In this document: piece by piece, positions 28,326 through 37,049 of the stretch
Position numbering within the stretch: the stretch's first letter is position 1
Layout of the letters: each line of letters starts with the position of its first letter
Origin: JAJXWB01 sp964634325
Lineage (GTDB): Bacteria; Pseudomonadota; Alphaproteobacteria; Rhizobiales; Beijerinckiaceae
DNA: 64,000 nucleotides
Assembly: GCA_964634325.1 (NCBI GenBank)
Contig: CAZWJF010000011.1
Coordinates: 1 to 64,000 of the forward strand
Reading direction: 5' to 3'
Position numbers and translations under genes: made by a program
Notes under the pieces: model-generated
What the model was told of the DNA's origin: nothing
The model's input: the letters and a program-made list of their open reading frames with translations, nothing else
Databases searched by the model: none

Positions 28326-29123
28326 TCAGACCACGAGCTTGCGGTAGAGCCGCCAGCTCGCATGGCCGAGCACCGGCAACGTTACGAACAGGCCGACGAA
28401 ACCGGCGAGCATGGAAATAATCAGGAACAGCGCGATGAGCAGCGCCCAGGCGATCATCTGCGCCGGATTCTTCAGAACGCAGCGGATGCTGGTCAGCATG
28501 GCGGTGACGAAATCGACATCCCGGTCGACGAGCATCGGAAACGAAACGACCGTGATCGAAAACACGAAGGTCGCGATGATCGCGCCGGCGATGTTGCCGA
28601 CAATAGCAAACAAAACGCCTCGCCCGGTCGACAGGACCGCGATGAACAATTCCTGCACCGTCGGCATGTGCAGGCCGTAGAACATCAAGAACAGAAAGAT
28701 CGCAAAATCGACCCAGATGATCAGCGCGAAGACGGTCACGAGCGCCATCCAGCCGAGATCCTTGCCGGAGCGCGCCCAAACGGCGCCGAATACGGCGTTC
28801 CAGCTCAATGGCTCGCGGCGGTCGAGCATGCGCGAGACTTCATAGGTGCCAGCCGCCACGAAGGGAACGATCAGCGCGAAGCCCATGGCCATGGGGTAAC
28901 CCACGTAAGGCAGATGCAGCGCACTGAAAGCGGCGACGATGAACAGGCCGCCGAGCGCATAGAGGCCGCCAAAGAACAAACCATATTGCGGCGCAGCGAC
29001 AAAGTCCCGCCAGCCCTGCATGAGGCATTCGATGAGATCGTCGCGCTTGAGCTCGCGGATCTCGATCGGCGCGCTGCGCGCCTGCTCGCTCCCGCCCGCG
29101 GCCTCCGCGCCTGCTTCGGTCAT
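28326..29123 (-). CDS. DUF2189-family integral membrane protein
   Basis: 265 residues. A short cytoplasmic N-terminus with 'REL.RDDLIECLMQGWRDF' precedes six predicted helices. Sequence features match DUF2189, membrane proteins common in alphaproteobacteria and sometimes near cytochrome oxidase genes; biochemical role unknown. ATG 29123 is chosen because GGGGAG lies 4 bases upstream; ATG 29138 is possible but has its purine stretch abutting the codon. It is 97 bases downstream of the MFS gene on the same strand. Confidence 0.85.
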   Translation of the reverse strand: MTEAGAEAAGGSEQARSAPIEIRELKRDDLIECLMQGWRDFVAAPQYGLFFGGLYALGGLFIVAAFSALHLPYVGYPMAMGFALIVPFVAAGTYEVSRMLDRREPLSWNAVFGAVWARSGKDLGWMALVTVFALIIWVDFAIFLFLMFYGLHMPTVQELFIAVLSTGRGVLFAIVGNIAGAIIATFVFSITVVSFPMLVDRDVDFVTAMLTSIRCVLKNPAQMIAWALLIALFLIISMLAGFVGLFVTLPVLGHASWRLYRKLVV

Positions 29124-29219
29124 TTCGCTCCCCGCCATCCCTCTTTGACGGAAGCAAGCCATGAATGCGGCCGGCCGGCAAGTGCGCGGACCTAAGACGA
29201 AGGACGAGCGGCGACGCCG

Positions 29220-30632
29220 CTATCGGCGCCGTCCCGATATCTCCGCGCCGGCGTCGGGCGCCAGACGCGCGAAGAACAAAACGGACGCGGCGGAGACCAG
29301 ACCGACCGCCAGAAAGGCCGGCGCGAAATCCGAAACCTGGAGCGCCGAACCGGCCCCATGCCCGGACCGTGTCAGTTCGAGCGCGCCGGCGCCCAGCGTG
29401 ACTCCGACCGAAAGCGACAATTGCTGCCCGACCGCCGACAGGCTGGTGGCGTGGCTCATCCGCCGGTCGTCGACTTCGGCGAATGCGACTGCGTTCAGGG
29501 CGGTGAATTGCAGCGACCGGAAAAACCCGCCGGTCAGCAGCACCGCCACGATCAGCATATGCGGCGTCGCGGCGGTGAACAGGCAATTGGCGAGAAAGAA
29601 GCAGGTCGACAGCAGCGCGTTGAACACAAGCACGTTGCGGAAGCCGAATCGCTTGAGAATCGGCCCGGCGGTCGGCTTCATCGCCATGGCGCCCAGCGTC
29701 GACACGAAGGTCAGCGAGCCCGATTGGAATGGCGTGAGGCCAAAGCCCATCTGGAACAGCAGCGGCAGGAGAAAGGGCGTCGCCCCGAGGCCGACGCGGA
29801 ACAGAAATCCGCCGCCCACGCTCGCCCGGAACGTCGGCAATTTCAGCAGCCGCAAATCGACGATCGGATGCGGCGCGCGCAGCGCGTGACGCACGTAGAG
29901 CGCGAGACAAAGGAACCCGAACATTATGAGGCCGGCGTCGACCGGGCCGGCGACGACGCCACGCCCCGCCGCCGAGAAACCGAAGATCAGGCTCGACAGC
30001 GCAAGCCCGATGAGCCCGAAGCCGACAACATCCAGCGGCGGCGTGTCCTGTTCGCGGACGTCGGGGATGTAGAGCGTGGCGAGCGCGACGCCCAGCACGC
30101 TGATCGGAATGTTGATCCAGAATATCCAGCGCCAGTGGAAATAGGTCGTGATGAAACCGCCGAGCGGCGGGCCGATCACCGGGCCAATCAGAGCCGGCAC
30201 GGTGAGCCAGGCGAGCGCACGCACGATTTCGGAGCGCGGCACGGAGCGCAAGAGAACGAGACGGCCCACTGGCGTCATCATGGCGCCGCCCAGGCCCTGA
30301 ACCATGCGCGCTGCGACGAATTGCGGCAGGGTCGAGGACAGGCCGCAGAGAATCGAACCTGCCGCGAAAACAAGGATCGCGGCGCGAAATACTTTCCGCG
30401 CGCCAAAGCGGTCGGCCGTCCAGCCGGAGGCCGGGATGAAGATGGCGAGCGACAGAAGATAGGCGGTCAGCGCCAGTTTGAGCGCGACCGGATCTTCGTT
30501 GAGATCGGCGGCGATGGCCGGCAGCGACGTGGAAATGACCGTCGAATCGAGATTTTCCATGAAAAGCGCGGTCGCGACGACCAGCGGCGTAATCATGAAG
30601 CCGCCGCGCGGCCCGCTTTCCTCGTGGGTCAT
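29220..30632 (-). CDS. MFS drug-resistance transporter, EmrB/DHA2-like
   Basis: 470 residues with about 14 transmembrane helices, the DHA2 hallmark. Motifs: 'LDSTVISTSLPAIAADL' in helix 1 (conserved D-[ST]-T-V), 'GWTADRFGARKVFRAAI' motif A between helices 2 and 3, and 'GPVIGPPLGGFI' motif C of drug:H+ antiporters. It is expected to export hydrophobic drugs or natural products using the proton gradient. ATG 30632 is confirmed by the helix 1 position. It is divergent from guaB. No partner EmrA-type membrane fusion protein is encoded here. Confidence 0.9.
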   Translation of the reverse strand: MTHEESGPRGGFMITPLVVATALFMENLDSTVISTSLPAIAADLNEDPVALKLALTAYLLSLAIFIPASGWTADRFGARKVFRAAILVFAAGSILCGLSSTLPQFVAARMVQGLGGAMMTPVGRLVLLRSVPRSEIVRALAWLTVPALIGPVIGPPLGGFITTYFHWRWIFWINIPISVLGVALATLYIPDVREQDTPPLDVVGFGLIGLALSSLIFGFSAAGRGVVAGPVDAGLIMFGFLCLALYVRHALRAPHPIVDLRLLKLPTFRASVGGGFLFRVGLGATPFLLPLLFQMGFGLTPFQSGSLTFVSTLGAMAMKPTAGPILKRFGFRNVLVFNALLSTCFFLANCLFTAATPHMLIVAVLLTGGFFRSLQFTALNAVAFAEVDDRRMSHATSLSAVGQQLSLSVGVTLGAGALELTRSGHGAGSALQVSDFAPAFLAVGLVSAASVLFFARLAPDAGAEISGRRR

Positions 30633-30788
30633 GCAGCCACCATATAGTGGCGTGAGCGCAGCGGCGGAAGCCGAGCGCGGCGGCGGTCGGCGTTTCGGTT
30701 TGCGCCCCGTCACAATGGTGCTATGAGCACGCGCCAACCCTGCGCGGCGGACCCGATTCCGCCGCCCGTCGCTATTTCGGAGTTGGCC

Positions 30789-32279
30789 ATGCAGAATTTT
30801 GTCCGTCCCACGCTGGTCGAAGCCCTCACCTTCGACGACGTGCTGCTGCGCCCCGGCCATTCCGAGATCATGCCGAGCGGCGTCGACATCGCGACCCGCC
30901 TGACGCGCGACATTTCGCTCAAGCTGCCGATCATCTCCTCGGCGATGGATACGGTCACCGAGGCGCGTCTGGCCATCGCCATGGCGCAGGCCGGCGGCCT
31001 CGGCGTCGTGCACCGCAACCTCGAGCCCGACGAGCAGGCCGAGGAAGTGCGCAAGGTGAAGCGTTACGAAAGCGGCATGGTGGTCAATCCCATCACCATT
31101 CATCCAGACCAGACGCTGGCGGACGCGCTGGCGCTCATGAGCCGCCATTCGATCTCTGGCATCCCGGTCGTGGAGCGCACGCCGGCCGGCAAGCCCGGCA
31201 AGCTCTGCGGCATTCTCACCAACCGCGACGTTCGCTTCGCCGACAATCAGGCCCAGCCCGTCTCCGAATTGATGACGCGCAAGCTCATCACGGTGCGCGA
31301 GGGCGTTTCGAAGGATGAAGCGCGCCGCCTGCTGCACCAAAACCGCATCGAGAAGCTGCTGGTCGTCGACGAAGACTTCAAATGCGTCGGCCTGATCACG
31401 GTAAAGGACATCGAGAAGGCGACGCTGCATCCCAACGCCTGCAAGGACGCAGAGGGACGCCTGCGGGTCGCCGCCGCCTCGACCGTCGGCGACAAGGGTT
31501 ACGAGCGCGCGCTGATGCTGATCGACGCCGGCGTCGACTGCATCGTCGTCGACACGGCGCACGGCCATTCGCAAAGCGTGCTCGATCAGGTCCAGCGCAT
31601 CAAGCGCGTCTCCAACAAGGTCTCGATCGTCGCCGGCAATGTCGCGACCAGCGAGGGGACGAAGGCGCTGATCGACGCCGGCGCCGACGCGATCAAGATC
31701 GGCATCGGGCCCGGTTCAATCTGCACCACGCGCATCGTGGCGGGCGTCGGCGTGCCGCAGCTCACCGCGATCATGGACGCAGCGGAAGTAGCGCGGAAAG
31801 CCGACGTGCCCGTGATCGCGGACGGCGGCATCAAATATTCCGGCGACCTCGCCAAGGCGATCGCAGCCGGCGCGGATTGCGTGATGGTCGGTTCGCTGCT
31901 CGCCGGTACGGACGAAAGCCCGGGCGAAGTGTTCCTCTATCAGGGCCGCTCCTTCAAGGCCTACCGCGGCATGGGCTCGGTCGGCGCGATGGCGCGCGGC
32001 TCCGCCGACCGCTATTTCCAGCAGGACATCAAGGACCAGATGAAACTCGTGCCCGAGGGCATCGAAGGACAGGTGCCCTATCGCGGCCCGGTCGGCCCGA
32101 TCCTGCACCAGCTCGCCGGCGGTCTGCGCGCCGCCATGGGCTATGTCGGCGCGCCCTCGATCGGCGAATTCCAGCGGCGCGCGAGCTTCGTGCGGATCAC
32201 CGGCGCGGGCCTGCGCGAAAGCCACGTGCACGACGTGACCATCACCCGTGAGAGCCCGAACTATCCGACGGGAGTGTGA
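30789..32279 (+). CDS. guaB: Inosine-5'-monophosphate dehydrogenase
   Basis: 496 residues. It oxidises IMP to XMP, the committed step of GTP synthesis. TIM barrel interrupted by two CBS domains (about residues 95-215). The catalytic Cys lies in GIGPGSICTTR, and the mobile flap and K+ site are preserved ('MGSVGAMARGSADRYFQ' and the C-terminal region). ATG 30789 has GGAG 6 bases upstream; an upstream ATG at 30723 lacks a site. It is divergent from the MFS gene and ends 4 bases before the convergent thioesterase gene. Confidence 0.98.
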   Translation: MQNFVRPTLVEALTFDDVLLRPGHSEIMPSGVDIATRLTRDISLKLPIISSAMDTVTEARLAIAMAQAGGLGVVHRNLEPDEQAEEVRKVKRYESGMVVNPITIHPDQTLADALALMSRHSISGIPVVERTPAGKPGKLCGILTNRDVRFADNQAQPVSELMTRKLITVREGVSKDEARRLLHQNRIEKLLVVDEDFKCVGLITVKDIEKATLHPNACKDAEGRLRVAAASTVGDKGYERALMLIDAGVDCIVVDTAHGHSQSVLDQVQRIKRVSNKVSIVAGNVATSEGTKALIDAGADAIKIGIGPGSICTTRIVAGVGVPQLTAIMDAAEVARKADVPVIADGGIKYSGDLAKAIAAGADCVMVGSLLAGTDESPGEVFLYQGRSFKAYRGMGSVGAMARGSADRYFQQDIKDQMKLVPEGIEGQVPYRGPVGPILHQLAGGLRAAMGYVGAPSIGEFQRRASFVRITGAGLRESHVHDVTITRESPNYPTGV

Positions 32280-32283
32280 GGCG

Positions 32284-32712
32284 TCAGATCGACGCCGTAG
32301 CGACGAACATGTCGCGGAGCCGGTCCGGCACGCGCACCGTCTTGTGCGTCGTCTGGTCCGTGTAGACCCATACGATCTCGCCCGTCGCGCGCAGATCGTC
32401 CGCGCCTTTCGCGAATATGGCGAGTTCGAAACGCAGGCTCGAATTGCCGACGGCGCCGATGCGCACGCCGACCTCGATCTCCTCGTCGAAACGGATCGGC
32501 GCCTTGTACTCGACGAGCGATTTCACCGTGTGGAAATCAACGCCGGTGGCCTTCACCTCCGAAACATAGTCGTAGCCGAGCCAGCGGAAAAATTCGGTGA
32601 TCGAGGTGTCGAAATAGGTCAGATAATGCGCATTGAAAACGACGCTCTGCCCGTCGACCTCCGAATAGCGCACGCGGAAGGGAAAGAGGAAACGGAATCC
32701 GGAACGCTGCAT
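32284..32712 (-). CDS. Acyl-CoA thioesterase, 4-hydroxybenzoyl-CoA thioesterase-like hotdog protein
   Basis: 142 residues. Single hotdog domain with 'FRVRYSEVDGQSVVFNAHYLTYFD' containing the catalytic Asp of the 4HBT/YbgC type, the long hotdog helix, and 'YTDQTTHKTVRVPDRLR' at the C-terminal strand. It hydrolyses short- or medium-chain acyl-CoA or acyl-ACP; substrate unknown. ATG 32712 gives a normal-length family member; upstream in-frame codons would add an atypical basic extension. Confidence 0.88.
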   Translation of the reverse strand: MQRSGFRFLFPFRVRYSEVDGQSVVFNAHYLTYFDTSITEFFRWLGYDYVSEVKATGVDFHTVKSLVEYKAPIRFDEEIEVGVRIGAVGNSSLRFELAIFAKGADDLRATGEIVWVYTDQTTHKTVRVPDRLRDMFVATASI

Positions 32713-32851
32713 CGGCGCTTTCACCCCGGTCTCTGATCGCTGACGCGCAACTGGCCGCATCGTTCGCGCGGGTTCATCTTCTTCTCCCTCTTTCCTCCAG
32801 GCATTATTCCGGGTGGGCGGGGCCGACACAAGCGAGAGGCGTGCGAGCGAT

Positions 32852-33406
32852 ATGCGCAGCGAAAAAGAGAAGATGCTCGCAGGCGACTTCTATCGCGCCG
32901 ACGATCCCGAACTGGTTCGCGACCTGGCCGCCGCACGCGCCTGGATGGATCGCTACAATCTTGCGCCGCGCCTCCGGGACGAGGAACGCGCCGCTCTGTT
33001 GCGCGAGCGACTGGGCGCGGTCGGATCGCGCGTGATCGTGCGCCCGCCGTTCCATTGCGATTACGGTTACAACATCCGTCTCGGCGACGGCGTGTTTCTG
33101 AACTACGATTGCGTCTTCCTCGACGTCGTCTCCATCGATGTCGGCGCTGGCGCGCAAATCGGACCCTGCGTTCAGGTCCTCGCCGCAGATCACCCACGGG
33201 ACGCCGAGAAGCGGCGGGCGGGCCTCGAATACGGGAAGCCGATCAAGATTGGCGCAAACGTTTGGATCGGCGGCGGCGCGATCATTCTGCCGGGTGTGAC
33301 GATCGGCGACGACGCCATTGTCGGCGCTGGCGCCGTGGTGACGCGGGACGTGGCCGCAGGCGTCACGGTCGCCGGCAATCCCGCCCGGCCGATCCGGAGC
33401 GGCTAG
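32852..33406 (+). CDS. Maltose/galactoside O-acetyltransferase-like hexapeptide transferase
   Basis: 184 residues. N-terminal Mac domain ('EKMLAGDFYRADDPEL', helical) followed by left-handed parallel beta-helix hexapeptide repeats with 'FHCDYGYNIRLGDGVFLNYDCVFLD', 'AADHPRD' carrying the catalytic His, and 'GANVWIGGGAIILPGVTIG'. It acetylates sugars or thiogalactosides with acetyl-CoA (Maa/LacA/NodL relatives). ATG 32852 is the first good start; a GTG at 32813 is possible. No nodulation or sugar-modification genes lie nearby, so the acceptor is unknown. Confidence 0.9.
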   Translation: MRSEKEKMLAGDFYRADDPELVRDLAAARAWMDRYNLAPRLRDEERAALLRERLGAVGSRVIVRPPFHCDYGYNIRLGDGVFLNYDCVFLDVVSIDVGAGAQIGPCVQVLAADHPRDAEKRRAGLEYGKPIKIGANVWIGGGAIILPGVTIGDDAIVGAGAVVTRDVAAGVTVAGNPARPIRSG

Positions 33407-33458
33407 CCAAGGCTGCGCTATCGCTTATCATGGCCACATCGACTTCAAGCGAGGCGCC

Positions 33459-33881
33459 ATGTCCGTCCAGGCCGTCCTTCTTCCCGTCTTTGCGCTGGTC
33501 GCTCTGCTGTTCTTCCTGCTCGGCCGCATGGCGTTCACGCGCGTCGGCTCCATCAAGGCCGGCGAGGTCAAGATGAAGGATATCGCGCTGGGGCAGAACG
33601 CCTGGCCGACCACGATCGCGCAGACCAGCAACGCGTACGCCAACAACCTCCAGTTGCCGTTGCTGTTCTACGCGCTCGTCGCCTTCGCCATGCTGACGAA
33701 GAAGGACGATCTGACCTTCGTCGTCATGTCCTGGCTGTTCGTCGCTTCGCGTTACGCGCACGCCTATGTGCACGTCACCTCGAACCACGTGCCGACGCGC
33801 TTCAACATGTTTGCGCTGGGCGTGCTCATTCTCGGACTGATGTGGGCGATCTTCGCCGTGCGCGTGCTAGCGGCGATCTAG
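33459..33881 (+). CDS. MAPEG-family membrane protein
   Basis: 140 residues with four transmembrane helices. 'TSNAYANNLQLPLLFYALV' and 'ASRYAHAYVHVTSNHVPTRF' fit MAPEG (membrane-associated proteins in eicosanoid and glutathione metabolism). Bacterial members are mostly uncharacterised and may act as glutathione transferases or peroxidases. The 3' end overlaps the convergent lipoprotein gene by 15 bases. Confidence 0.87.
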   Translation: MSVQAVLLPVFALVALLFFLLGRMAFTRVGSIKAGEVKMKDIALGQNAWPTTIAQTSNAYANNLQLPLLFYALVAFAMLTKKDDLTFVVMSWLFVASRYAHAYVHVTSNHVPTRFNMFALGVLILGLMWAIFAVRVLAAI

Positions 33882-34061
33882 CCGGTCGTACATACGCCCG
33901 CTTTCCAGATAGGTCTTGGCGTCCGCGCGGCGACGCGGCGGCGGTGGATAATATTCTTCGGCCGCCGGTTCGTAGCCGCGTTCGGCGAAGCGGTCGCTGG
34001 AGCAGCCGGAGGCGGCGAGCAGGAGCGCGACCGGCATAAAACTTCGAACGATACGGCGCAT
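33867..34061 (-). CDS. Small hypothetical lipoprotein
   Basis: 64 residues. Starts at ATG 34061, then a basic N-terminus, a hydrophobic stretch and the lipobox AASGC (Cys at about residue 19), followed by a short acidic and proline-rich tail (YYPPPPRRR) of about 45 residues. The frame extends further upstream but only this start gives a signal sequence. No family recognised. It overlaps the MAPEG gene tail by 15 bases. Confidence 0.7.
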   Translation of the reverse strand: MRRIVRSFMPVALLLAASGCSSDRFAERGYEPAAEEYYPPPPRRRADAKTYLESGRMYDRLDRR

Positions 34062-34168
34062 GGCGAGCCCTCGATTGTCGCCGCACGGCGCGGCGACGCA
34101 AGGCTCGGCGCGCGCCATGGCGACGCGATGTTCGCTTTGCGGCCGAGTTGCGGCTTGCCAGCGCGTGG

Positions 34169-35029
34169 TTAATGCGAATGCGCGGTCAGGATGCGCGCGA
34201 CTTCCGCCAGCGCCTCGTTGCGCTGCTCCATGGTGCGGCCGCATTGCGTGAGATAGACGGCGATCAGCACTGGCTTGCCGCCGGGCGGCCAGGCGATCGC
34301 GATGTCGTTGGTCGTCCCATTGCCGCCTGCGCCCGTCTTGTCGCCGACCCGCCAGCCCTTCGGCAGACCGGCGCGCAGGCGCGTGTCGCCGGTCTGGTTG
34401 GCGACCAGCCAGCCGGCCAGCCGTTCGCGCGAGGACGCCGAAAGGGTATCGCCGAGCAGCAGCTTTTCGAGATCGCCGAGCATGGCGGCGGGCGAGGTCG
34501 TATCGCGTGGATCGCCAGGGCGCGCTTCGTTGAGTTCCGTCTCGATGCGATCGAGCCGCGTGACCTCGTCGCCGAGCGAGCGGGCGAAGCCTGTCAGACC
34601 CGCAGGCCCGCCGATGGCGGCGAGCATGAGATTACCGGCGGTATTGTCGCTGAGCGTGACCGCCGCCTCGCAGATCTCGGCCAGCGTCATGCCTTCGCCC
34701 GCATGCTTTCCGGTCGCCGGCGAATAGGTCACGACATCGGCTTTCTCGTAGCGCACGCGGCGGTCGAGACTTTCACGACCTGCGTCGACCTCGGCGAGCA
34801 CAGCCGCGGCGGCGAGAAATTTGAACGTGCTGGCAAGAGGAAAGCGCTCGCCGGCGCGATATTCGATTCGCGTCCCGCTCGCGAGGTCGCGCATGGCGAC
34901 GCCGAGCCGCGCGCCGAGCGTCTTCTCGAGATCCGCCAGCGCCTCTTGCGGGTCGTGCGCCTCGGCAGGCCGCGCCATCAGAACGCCGGCCGCCAGCGCG
35001 CCGCCCACGAAGATCCGGCGGTCGATCAC
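34169..35029 (-). CDS. Class A beta-lactamase
   Basis: 286 residues. A serine beta-lactamase with all signature elements: STFK (Ser67, Lys70), SDN (127-129), the omega-loop Glu163 in ETELN, and KTG (231-233). The N-terminus has twin arginines (DRRIFVGG) before a hydrophobic stretch, compatible with Tat export, as seen for some class A enzymes. GTG 35029 overlaps the erpA stop in a GTGA, so it should be translationally coupled to an iron-sulfur assembly gene. Low-level chromosomal penicillinase activity is expected; the spectrum is not predictable. Confidence 0.93.
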   Translation of the reverse strand: MIDRRIFVGGALAAGVLMARPAEAHDPQEALADLEKTLGARLGVAMRDLASGTRIEYRAGERFPLASTFKFLAAAAVLAEVDAGRESLDRRVRYEKADVVTYSPATGKHAGEGMTLAEICEAAVTLSDNTAGNLMLAAIGGPAGLTGFARSLGDEVTRLDRIETELNEARPGDPRDTTSPAAMLGDLEKLLLGDTLSASSRERLAGWLVANQTGDTRLRAGLPKGWRVGDKTGAGGNGTTNDIAIAWPPGGKPVLIAVYLTQCGRTMEQRNEALAEVARILTAHSH

Positions 35030-35373
35030 ATCGAGAAACTGGTCCCGCAGCCGCAGGAGGCGGTGGCGTTGGGATTGTCGATCTTGAAAGACTGACCGAT
35101 CAGGTCATCGACGAAATCGATCTTGCAGCCCTTCATATATTCCAGGCTGATCGGGTCGATCAGGACGGTCGCGCCGTCGCGCTCCAGCGTCAGGTCGTCG
35201 TCGGCGCGTTCCGTCACGATGTCGAAAGCGTACTGAAATCCGGAGCAGCCGCCGCCGTTGACGGCGATTCGCAGGGCTGAGCCCGGCTGTTCGGATTTGA
35301 GAATTCTGGCCACCCGCGCAGCCGCGCGCTCGGTCAGGACGACGTCCGGGGTCGCGATTTCCATTTCTTCCAT
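35026..35373 (-). CDS. erpA: Iron-sulfur cluster insertion protein (A-type carrier)
   Basis: 115 residues. A-type scaffold with the three conserved cysteines: one in GGGCSGF and two in CGCG near the C-terminus. It hands [4Fe-4S] clusters to target enzymes. ATG 35373 or 35364 is the start; a longer upstream frame is basic and unlike the family. It is divergent from dgt (100 bases apart), an arrangement conserved in Hyphomicrobiales. The stop overlaps the beta-lactamase start. Confidence 0.93.
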   Translation of the reverse strand: MEEMEIATPDVVLTERAAARVARILKSEQPGSALRIAVNGGGCSGFQYAFDIVTERADDDLTLERDGATVLIDPISLEYMKGCKIDFVDDLIGQSFKIDNPNATASCGCGTSFSM

Positions 35374-35473
35374 CCAGCTCGGGGTCAAGGTCCGGCTTGC
35401 GTCTGCACGCAGCGTCAAGATAAGTCGCGGGACGCCTGCTTTCAACGCCGCCCTTTTGACGGAAGCAAGACCC

Positions 35474-36688
35474 ATGCCCGATCTCGCCTCCTACGCCTGC
35501 GACGCCGCGCAGAGCCGGGGGCGGCTCGTGGACGAGCCCCGTTCGCCGACGCGTACGGAGTTTCAGCGCGACCGCGACAGGATCGTGCATTCCACCGGCT
35601 TCCGGCGGCTGGCGCACAAGACGCAGGTGTTCGTACCGCTCGGCGGCGACCATTTTCGCACCCGCCTGACCCACACGATCGAGGTGGCGCAGATCGCGCG
35701 CGCGCTGGCGCGCGGCCTTCGGCTGGACGAGGATCTCGCGGAAGGCGTGGCGCTCGCGCACGACCTCGGACATACGCCGTTCGGCCATGTCGGAGAGGAC
35801 GCGCTCGACGCGCTGATGCGTCCCTACGGCGGATTCGACCACAACGCCCAGGCGCTGCGTCTCGTCACGCGGCTCGAACGGCGTTATGCGCGGTTCGATG
35901 GTCTGAACCTGACATGGGAGACGCTGGAAGGGCTGGTCAAGCACAACGGCCCGCTTCTGACCGCGGATGGCGCGCCGACGAAAAAATACGCGGCGCGCGG
36001 CGTGCCGAAGCCGATCCTCGATTTCGACGACGAATGCGCTGCAAAGATTGGCGCACTCGACCTGTCGACCCACGCGAACGCGGAAGCTCAGGCCGCGGCG
36101 ATCGCCGACGACATCGCCTACGACGCGCACGACATCGACGACGGCTTGCGCGCAGGTTTGTTCGAACTCGACGAACTGCGGGCCGCCTCGCCGTTCGTCG
36201 ACGGTCTGCTTCACGAGATCGAGGACGCCTATGGCGCGCTCGAACGCGCACGCGTCATCCATGAGCTCGGACGACGCGTCATTACGCGCTTCATCGAGGA
36301 TGCGCTCGCCGAGAGCGTGCGCCGTCTCTCGGACGCCGGCGCGCGCAATGCGGATGACGTGCGGCGCGCGGGCCGCGCGGTCGTCGCTTTTTCCGCGGCG
36401 ATGGTCGAGGCCGACTCGTCGATCAAGAGGTTTCTGTTTGGAGCGATGTACCGGCACCCGGACGTGATGCGCGTACGCAAGAAAGCTTCCCAGATCATCG
36501 ACGAGCTGTTTCCCCTCTTCCTCGGCGATCCCAAGGCGATGCCGCTCGAATGGGAGGGCGCCTTCAGGGGCGCTCAGGGCGAAGCGGCGCGGGCGCGCGT
36601 CGTCGGCGACTACATCGCCGGCATGACGGATCGATACGCGCTCGGCGAATATCGACGCCTAGTTGACGCAAGGATGGATCTGGCATGA
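35474..36688 (+). CDS. dgt: Deoxyguanosinetriphosphate triphosphohydrolase-like HD protein
   Basis: 404 residues, HD-domain dNTPase. The metal-binding H...HD...D set appears as 'FRTRLTHTIEVAQIARALA', 'AHDLGHTPFGHVGEDAL' and 'DDIAYDAHDIDD'. It hydrolyses dNTPs to deoxynucleosides and triphosphate; type 2/3 members of this length often favour several dNTPs. ATG 35474. It overlaps the next gene by an ATGA. Confidence 0.92.
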   Translation: MPDLASYACDAAQSRGRLVDEPRSPTRTEFQRDRDRIVHSTGFRRLAHKTQVFVPLGGDHFRTRLTHTIEVAQIARALARGLRLDEDLAEGVALAHDLGHTPFGHVGEDALDALMRPYGGFDHNAQALRLVTRLERRYARFDGLNLTWETLEGLVKHNGPLLTADGAPTKKYAARGVPKPILDFDDECAAKIGALDLSTHANAEAQAAAIADDIAYDAHDIDDGLRAGLFELDELRAASPFVDGLLHEIEDAYGALERARVIHELGRRVITRFIEDALAESVRRLSDAGARNADDVRRAGRAVVAFSAAMVEADSSIKRFLFGAMYRHPDVMRVRKKASQIIDELFPLFLGDPKAMPLEWEGAFRGAQGEAARARVVGDYIAGMTDRYALGEYRRLVDARMDLA

Positions 36689-37041
36689 GCGCGCCCGCCC
36701 TGTCCGAACTGGTCGAAGGCCCGGACCTGCACGAACCGCGCCTCCTGCTGATCGACTACAATCCGCACGCGCGCCGGTTGGTCCTGCGCATCGAGACCGC
36801 GAGCGGCGCCGATACGGCCGCGCGGCGTGTTCGCACGCTCGTGTTCGACAGCCTTGTGGGCCTGCACTGCGATCCAGCCGATGCGCTCGCGCGACCCGAA
36901 ATGGACGGGCCTTTCGAACTTCAGCGGCTCGACGCCAAAATGCGCAGGTCGGGCGAAGCCGAGGTCAACCTCGTCTTTCGACGGCTCGGACAGACGCAGG
37001 CCGTTAGCTTTCTGGCGCTCGACGCGCGCTGGCTCGACTGA
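36685..37041 (+). CDS. Hypothetical protein coupled to dgt
   Basis: 118 residues, mixed alpha/beta composition, no signal peptide or membrane helix. It contains 'LLLIDYNPHARRLVLRIET', 'RTLVFDSLVGLHC' and 'EVNLVFRRLGQ'; no family recognised. The ATGA overlap with dgt (36685-36688) implies co-translation, so it may modulate nucleotide hydrolysis, but nothing in the sequence proves it. Convergent with the MBL-fold gene, 8 bases apart. Confidence 0.75.
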   Translation: MSAPALSELVEGPDLHEPRLLLIDYNPHARRLVLRIETASGADTAARRVRTLVFDSLVGLHCDPADALARPEMDGPFELQRLDAKMRRSGEAEVNLVFRRLGQTQAVSFLALDARWLD

Positions 37042-37049
37042 AAACCGCG

